DNA of 64,000 nucleotides from Plazaster borealis (Eukaryota; Echinodermata; Asteroidea; Forcipulatida; Labidiasteridae), in contig CM037460.1 of assembly GCA_021014325.1 (NCBI GenBank), positions 27,122,336 to 27,186,335 of the forward strand. The letters are read 5' to 3'. A program made the position numbers and the translations under genes. Below the pieces are notes generated by a model that saw only the letters and a program-made list of their open reading frames with translations, made no database searches and was not told the DNA's origin. Positions within the stretch are counted from its first letter, which is position 1. Every line of letters begins with the position of its first letter. Of this stretch, positions 60,301-64,000 are shown piece after piece.

Positions 60301-62887
60301 GTTTGTTTTTGTTTATCATTGACAATGTAAAAACTGTACTTCTATTTAAAAAGGGCATGACGGCCAACGGGGATAAAGGGCACGGCAATTATGGCGGTGA
60401 AGAAGGTAATTTTGTGAGGGGCACCACGGTCAGTTGGTAGGGCATCATGGCCGTGGCCGCCGTGTAACTCAAGGCCTGGGTCTATAGTGTTGCTTTCCTT
60501 TTGTCACACCAGGGTTTCTCTTGAAGAGTTCGCTCAGCTTCTTAAACGCAATGGAGTCGTGAATGCAATTAATCTGGATGGTGGTGGTTCGGCAACGTAC
60601 GTCATCAATGGAACGGTGGTTAGTTACTCTACGGATGAATGGTGAGACTAATATGTTATTATTATATATTTCTGTTAAAGGTATCGTACACGTTTGGTAA
60701 TGACTCAAAACAAATATTAGCATAAAAACTTACTTGGTAACAAGCAATGGAGAGCTGTTGATAGTATAAAATATTGTAGGAAATGACTCCCTCTGAAGTA
60801 ACGTAGTTTTTGAGAAAGAGGTAATTTCTCACTAAAATAATAAAAACTTCTTGCAAGAAGTTTTTATTCCTTCTGAAAGCAAATTTGTACAACAAGGGTG
60901 TTTTTTCTTTCATCATTCTCGCAACTTCGATGACCAATTGAGCCCAAAGGCTTGTTATTTTATGCATATGTTGGGATACACCAAGTGAGAACACTGGTCT
61001 TTGACAATTACCAAATGTGTTCAGTGCCTTTAATGAAACCAAGGATGCCTCATAACTGAACTTAATCACTGTAGCTCGCAAGCCCGAGGAAACCTGTAAA
61101 CAAGGGTGCTTGCTTTGTGAACCAGAAACACCAGGGTTAACCCCTACTCTTCAATGATAAGTGTTCTGGGTTCTTTTACGTGCACTACCAATTCTAGTAC
61201 ATGGAACATAGGCGTAAGTCCCATCCGAAGGACAAAGCAATTATGGTAAAGCATCTTGCTCAAGGATACAAGTGTCATGACCGGGACTCGAACCCACACT
61301 CTGCTGATCAGAAACACCAGAGCTTGAGTCCGATGCTCTTAACAGCTCGACCACGACACACCATCATGGTGTCTTCCGGCTTTATTGATCTGGTTTGATT
61401 TGGGGTTTGAATAAAAGTTGTTTTCTGGTTTTCTTGAAGTCCATATAAAATGAGAACTATTACAATAATCTAACCTGGAGGTCTCAGTTGAAGATTCAAC
61501 AGAAGTTTTGCAAAGCTTCCTGATCTTCCATAGTGAAAATTACGCTAAACTACTAACACTTGCCACTAATTAAAAAAACAAACATTACATACCTGCCTTG
61601 CATCTTGTTAGATTTAAATTCTTCATTTATTTCATTCCTTATTAAACCATCTCAGTATACAGCCTGTGCTGCTAAGTATGCAGCGCACCAAACTAAATCA
61701 ATCACAAGAACCGTCTCTGCCCTCACAGGTACCCATTTACCCCTGGTTGAAGAGAAGCAAATATAGTTTAATGTCTTGCTCAATGATGCAAGTGTCATGT
61801 CTGGGATTCGAACCCACATCCTAATGACTAATGGCCACCAATGTCTCGCTCAAGGATGCAAGTGTCATGTCCGGGATTCGAACCCACACCCTGATGACTA
61901 ATGGCCACCAATGTCTCGCTCGAGGACACAAGTGTCATGTCCGGGAATCAAACCCACACCCTGATGACTAATGGCCACCAATGTCTCGCTCAAGGACACA
62001 AGTGTCATGTCCGGGATTCGAACCCACACCTTGATGACAAATGGCTGCCAATGTCTCGCTCAAGGACACAAGTGTCAAGTCCGGGATTCGAACCCACACC
62101 CTGATGACTAATGGCCACCAATGTCTCGCTCAAGGACACAAGTGTCATCCGGGATTCGAACCCGCACCTTGATGACTAATTGCCACCAGAACTTAGTTCT
62201 GGTGCACTAGAAACACTCTTATATTAAAAATTATTTTTCTGTGCTTGTAATTTTCAGTGTGGATCGTGTCTACAGATGTCCAAGGGAAGTCTCCACCATA
62301 CTGTGTGTGCATGAGCCAGAATGTGATCCACCGAACTGCAATAATCATGGAGAGTGTGTGATGGGTGAATGTCATTGCCATGGCAACTGGGAGACTCCTC
62401 GTTGTGACAAGCTAGAGTGTGGCTTGATGAACTGCAGCAATAATGGAATATGTACAGAAGGTAAAGCTGATGCTTCTTATGAACTTGTAGCGTACTTAGT
62501 AGATGGTCATTTTTAAGGGTGGTTTGGTTTTCCAGCAAAAGCAAAACTCACAGTAACAAAAATTGAAAGGATTTGAAGTTTTTGCAAATCTATTCAAGGT
62601 CATATCAGCCTCAAATTCAAGTTTCTGTAGGAATAATTTTTCAATCATTTCTCCAGACAATTGTTCTGCAAGAAAATTTTGTTAACCTGTCTTGATCCTA
62701 ACATTTACAGATGGTTGCAAGTGCAATAAAGGTTTCCTGCCACCAGACTGTTTTCAACTATGTGATCAAGGCACCTTTGGGCAGGACTGCCTGACACCGT
62801 GTCCATGTGAGCATGGCGGAGACTGTGATCCCATCACAGGGAAATGCCAATGTCTTCCGGGATATGCAGGCACACACTGTCAGCTGA
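51294..62887 (+). CDS. nagpa: NAGPA, mannose-6-phosphate uncovering enzyme, coding exons 1-7 (3' end outside)
   Basis: N-acetylglucosamine-1-phosphodiester alpha-N-acetylglucosaminidase removes the GlcNAc cap from lysosomal-enzyme glycans in the trans-Golgi, exposing mannose 6-phosphate. Seven exons join in phase to 447 residues. Residues 1-25 (basic start, then IVIAIW...INILISV) look like a signal peptide. RHVR-D (56-60) is a possible furin site; the human proenzyme is activated by furin. Family motifs: LATNAGFFN (148-156), QNAHFGI (around 180), VVGGVGWLL, and INLDGGGSAT (297-306). N-glycosylation sequons at N68 and N310. From about 342 there are three cysteine-rich EGF-like repeats, where human has one. 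The transmembrane segment and Golgi-sorting tail are expected past the right edge. Identification secure. Confidence 0.94.
51395..52659. other. NAGPA intron 1, first half
   Basis: No coding signal; the minus frame at 52253-52438 has no family likeness. Confidence 0.5.
52660..53270. mobile_element. Family-M element, about 110-bp inverted ends
   Basis: GGGGCGCTAAT ... CCCCAACGAAACTCTGT at the left and ACAGAGTTTCGTTGGGG ... CAGCGCCCC at the right, with a further inner hairpin (GAGGTTTGTTCC). NAGPA intron 1. Confidence 0.82.
53424..53906 (+). CDS. nagpa: NAGPA coding exon 2
   Basis: 483 nt, acceptor ATTTTCAG, donor GTAAGA. It encodes VFQVDVLTPYADGFHG through CLLATNAGFFN to GIRADGSLVF. The other frame at 53459-53647 is a shadow. 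Confidence 0.93.
53964..54110. mobile_element. Family-E MITE with CRE and E-box
   Basis: AGACCCCTTGCATATGACGT to AAATGCAAGGGGTCT; TGACGTCA at 53979-53986 and CACGTGACC near 54058. NAGPA intron 2, 58 bases after exon 2. Confidence 0.8.
54111..54339. mobile_element. Family-B MITE, right part
   Basis: Matches the right two-thirds of the full copies from GAGAAAGAGGTAATTTCTCA to GTGTTCAGTGCCTTTAA. Its left part is replaced by a family-E element that ends at 54110. Confidence 0.8.
54471..54828. mobile_element. Family-C element, left end mutated
   Basis: CAAAAGACCACAGGGCCTGT near the left and TGTTAATTTTGAGCCCTG at the right. NAGPA intron 2. Confidence 0.75.
54890..55029 (+). CDS. nagpa: NAGPA coding exon 3
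   Basis: 140 nt, acceptor ACCCTCAG, donor GTAAAG. It encodes YLSEFDLLDEENPFLQVVGG through SEET. No annotation by length alone would catch it. Confidence 0.9.
55077..55482. mobile_element. Family-K MITE
   Basis: AAAGGGTCTGTATACATTTG to ACGTATACAATCCCT-TTAA, starting 48 bases after NAGPA exon 3. Confidence 0.8.
55826..56156 (+). mobile_element. SINE-2 foldback composite
   Basis: An inverted body fragment (55826-55925) faces a full plus-strand copy (55975-56156), both ending in GGATAAAGAATAT or its complement, around a short inverted repeat AGGCAGTTCGAATCCTATAT. The head GTCTAGTTGGTAAGACATCT ... GTGGGTTCGAATCCCACC has A and B boxes. The acceptor stem is bulged and the anticodon stem mismatched, so it is not a tRNA gene. 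Confidence 0.75.
56208..56395 (+). mobile_element. SINE-2 copy
   Basis: Head GGCAATCTCGATGGTCTAG and body as in the previous element, 60 bp away, in NAGPA intron 3 just before the 29-bp array. Confidence 0.75.
56448..58697. repeat. Minisatellite, 29-bp unit, about 77 copies
   Basis: Unit GACCAGTGGTCCAGGGGCAT followed by CCAAGCTCT, nearly head to tail over 2.2 kb in NAGPA intron 3. Common variants are CATCAAAG, CTTACTAG and GGGGGAATCC. A block from about 57129 to 57730 recurs at 57923 to 58535, showing a recent higher-order duplication of about 800 bp with a 10-bp indel. The minus strand lacks stops in all three frames over long stretches (up to 275 codons, a 29-residue repeat with APGPLVRAWMPLDHWSE). 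This follows from the unit sequence, not from coding selection. Confidence 0.95.
58760..58868 (+). CDS. nagpa: NAGPA coding exon 4
   Basis: 109 nt, acceptor CTTTTAG, donor GTGAGG. It encodes SIDSFFNVVAARIAVGSDKE through HVDGKSDST. It sits 62 bases after the 29-bp repeat array. Confidence 0.9.
58995..59278 (+). mobile_element. SINE-3 copy
   Basis: Same body as the copy at 40530 (CTGAGAGTCCTTGGCTTCAC) with a shortened head and an AATGAAATGAAAA tail. NAGPA intron 4. Confidence 0.8.
59680..60478. mobile_element. Family-F element, about 800 bp
   Basis: CAGGCCTCGAATTACAAC to GTGTAACTCAAGGCCTG, direct repeat GGTCTA on both sides (59674-59679, 60479-60484). It ends 35 bases before NAGPA exon 5. Confidence 0.8.
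60513..60641 (+). CDS. nagpa: NAGPA coding exon 5
   Basis: 129 nt, acceptor CACACCAG, donor GTGAGA. It encodes VSLEEFAQLLKRNGVVNAIN then LDGGGSATYVINGTVV, the conserved C-terminal catalytic-domain motif. Confidence 0.92.
60675..61033. mobile_element. Family-B MITE, full
   Basis: Near-complete copy with TTAA at both outer ends and the same internal palindrome (about 60838-60868). Begins 34 bases after NAGPA exon 5. Confidence 0.85.
61137..61365 (-). mobile_element. SINE-1 copy, minus strand
   Basis: Reverse complement of the SINE-1 head and body (CATGACCGGGACTCGAACCC, CACGACAC). It lies 400 bp before the 70-bp array that reuses the same region. Confidence 0.8.
61771..62172. repeat. Tandem array, 70-bp unit, about 6 copies, SINE-derived
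   Basis: Units start at 61771, 61841, 61911, 61981, 62051 and 62121 (ATGTCTCGCTCAAGGACACA). Each carries GGATTCGAACC, the reverse of the Pol III B-box GGTTCGAATCC. The core matches the minus-strand tRNA-Leu-like SINE at 61137-61365 (AAGTGTCATGNCCGGGANTC), so the array was amplified from a SINE piece. Lies in NAGPA intron 5. Confidence 0.9.
62258..62460 (+). CDS. nagpa: NAGPA coding exon 6 (EGF-like)
   Basis: 203 nt, acceptor TTTTCAG, donor GTAAAG. It encodes VDRVYRCPREVSTILC and two EGF-like units with paired CxNxGxC patterns (NNHGECVMGECHC, NCSNNGIC). Confidence 0.92.
62711..62887 (+). CDS. nagpa: NAGPA coding exon 7 (EGF-like)
   Basis: 177 nt, acceptor ATTTACAG, donor GTAAGT. It encodes the end of the second EGF unit (GCKCNKGFLPPDC) and a third, CPCEHGGDCDPITGKCQCLP, with a laminin-EGF-like flavour. 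The reading frame stays open to the next exon outside the window. Confidence 0.9.
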
Positions 62888-62910
62888 GTAAGTTCACTAC
62901 GGGTCGTCTG

Positions 62911-63160
62911 GGGCCAATTTCATGGCTCTGCTTACCTCCGAATTCTGCGCTTACGATCACCATGCTTCGCTTACTGTGCAAGTGCCGAATTTCTGCGCTA
63001 GCTATGTAAGCGAAGAATGCCTAGTAACATGGAGTACGCACGCCCACAAGCGAAAATGCCCTGCTAACCTGTTAAATAGGCTTGACGTAAGCACAGAATT
63101 TCCTGCTTTTTAAGTGCCGATTCTTTGCTTACGGTATGCATAGCCACAAAATTGGACCCT
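62911..63160. mobile_element. Family-A-like element, highly diverged
   Basis: GGGGCCAATTTCATGGCTCT to CACAAAATTGGACCCTG, with inverted CTTACG motifs. A distant subfamily, 24 bases after NAGPA exon 7. Confidence 0.65.
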
Positions 63161-63171
63161 GACCACAAGTT

Positions 63172-63372
63172 GGAGTGTCATGGTTGAGCGGTCTGGTGCA
63201 CTGGACTCAAGCTCTGATGTTGTCGGAGTTTGGGTTTGGGTCCCAGTCATGACACTTATGTCCTTGAGCAAGACTCTTAATCATAAATGCTTCATCCTTT
63301 CAATGGGGCGTGAAGTCGTAGATTCCATGTGTTGTGTAATGTACATAGAGACCCTAGTATGTTTGAACTCTT
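63172..63372 (+). mobile_element. SINE-1 copy, degraded
   Basis: TGTCATGGTTGAGCGGTCTG, CTGGACTCAAGCTCTG and GGGTCCCAGTCATGACAC follow SINE-1 with losses. It follows the diverged family-A element. Confidence 0.75.
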
Positions 63373-64000
63373 TCACGTGCCAACCGGTCGCAAGCGACAG
63401 GTTTAATTCCCTTCAGAAAAATAGTTGTAAAACAAAAAAATAAAGATCGCACGGCCACACAGTTTTCAGAATGGGAAAGAGGACTCTTGAGGGTGCTATT
63501 GTGACCTTTTTTTTGGGGGGGGGTCGCCATTTGCAAAAATGAATAAGGGAATAAAAGAGTAGGCGACGAGTTCTTAAACGGCCGTTTAAAACCGTCGTGT
63601 CGTGTGGTGTGTGTGCCCGAGGCCGAGCGCGAGCCTCTGCCGACGCGCACTGCAAGGTTTTTAAGACGGTACGTTAAGCAGTCACTTTATTTTCCTCCTC
63701 TCATAAATGCCTTATGTTAAAAAGCAATATAATATCACAATTATAGACAATGTCACACTGTTTCTTTTGCGAATTTTTCAGTTTGCAAATTTCCAAAAAC
63801 TTTTGTAAAAATGTTTTGTGCGCTGGTCGTCGGTGTGTATCGCGTGGTGTACACACATATTACGCGCTGTTACTAATAGCTATGAATTGCGTTCTGCGTA
63901 ATTTAAATTGGTGTACATGAGCTTGCGCGCCCAACACGCGAAGCCAGCCGGTCTTAAACAGCTTCAGCTGTGTCTTTATCAACCGTTTAAACACCCCCAC
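63373..64000. other. NAGPA intron 7, right edge
   Basis: CpG-containing, with a G run at 63516-63524. No exon continuing the EGF region was recognised before the edge. Confidence 0.45.

Noticed and set aside
61771..62172. CRISPR-like regular repeats
   Set aside because: Units are continuous 70-bp tandem copies without unique spacers and derive from a SINE in an animal intron.
62193..62544. Minus frames over 62193-62544
   Set aside because: Antisense to NAGPA exon 6; cysteine and histidine pattern is the shadow of the EGF codons.

Overview
The window is animal nuclear DNA. It holds five intron-containing protein genes, each rebuilt here exon by exon with matching splice phases, in an AT-rich sequence full of short transposon-derived repeats. 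Gene content (cyclin E, a TP53INP/DOR autophagy protein, a C19orf12 homologue, the mannose-6-phosphate uncovering enzyme NAGPA and a BtpA-family protein) points to a metazoan. The repeat landscape (tRNA-derived SINEs, many foldback MITEs), compact introns and single-copy state of families that are duplicated in vertebrates suggest an invertebrate deuterostome, most likely an echinoderm such as a sea star. The species call is inference from memory and is the weakest statement here.

Layout: 443-4575 (-) cyclin E, running off the left edge. About 4.6-5.8 kb is a divergent promoter interval with E2F-like sites. 6735-15811 (+) is a complete six-exon BtpA-family gene (280 aa). 15.8-25.7 kb is non-coding, with nested MITEs and a 354-bp tandem duplication. 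25748-27973 (-) is a complete two-coding-exon TP53INP gene (236 aa). 28-37 kb is non-coding and probably holds the promoters and 5' leaders of TP53INP (-) and of the next gene (+). 37026-45503 (+) is a C19orf12 homologue with one common first coding exon and two alternative terminal exons (139 or 148 aa). 45.5-51.2 kb is 3' flank and intergenic repeats. 51294-62887 (+) is NAGPA, seven coding exons, continuing past the right edge. NAGPA introns hold a 2.2-kb array of 29-bp units and a six-copy 70-bp array derived from a tRNA-Leu-like SINE.

The most informative large-scale signal is linkage. In human, CCNE1 lies beside C19orf12 on 19q12 and CCNE2 lies beside TP53INP1 on 8q22. Here one cyclin E, one TP53INP and one C19orf12 gene sit together in about 45 kb, as expected for the unduplicated ancestral neighbourhood. 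The genes do not form a pathway: cyclin E drives S-phase entry, TP53INP links stress to autophagy, C19orf12 is a mitochondria/ER membrane protein, and NAGPA matures lysosomal-enzyme sorting tags in the Golgi.

Repeats are described as families: A (termini GGGCCCAATTTCATAGAG, about 195 bp, 14 copies), B and K (TTAA-flanked), C (CAGGGCTCAAATTT termini), F (CAGGCCT termini), E, G, H, L, M, N, P and pogo-like elements, plus three tRNA-like SINE families. No virus, CRISPR, rRNA or intact tRNA gene was seen.
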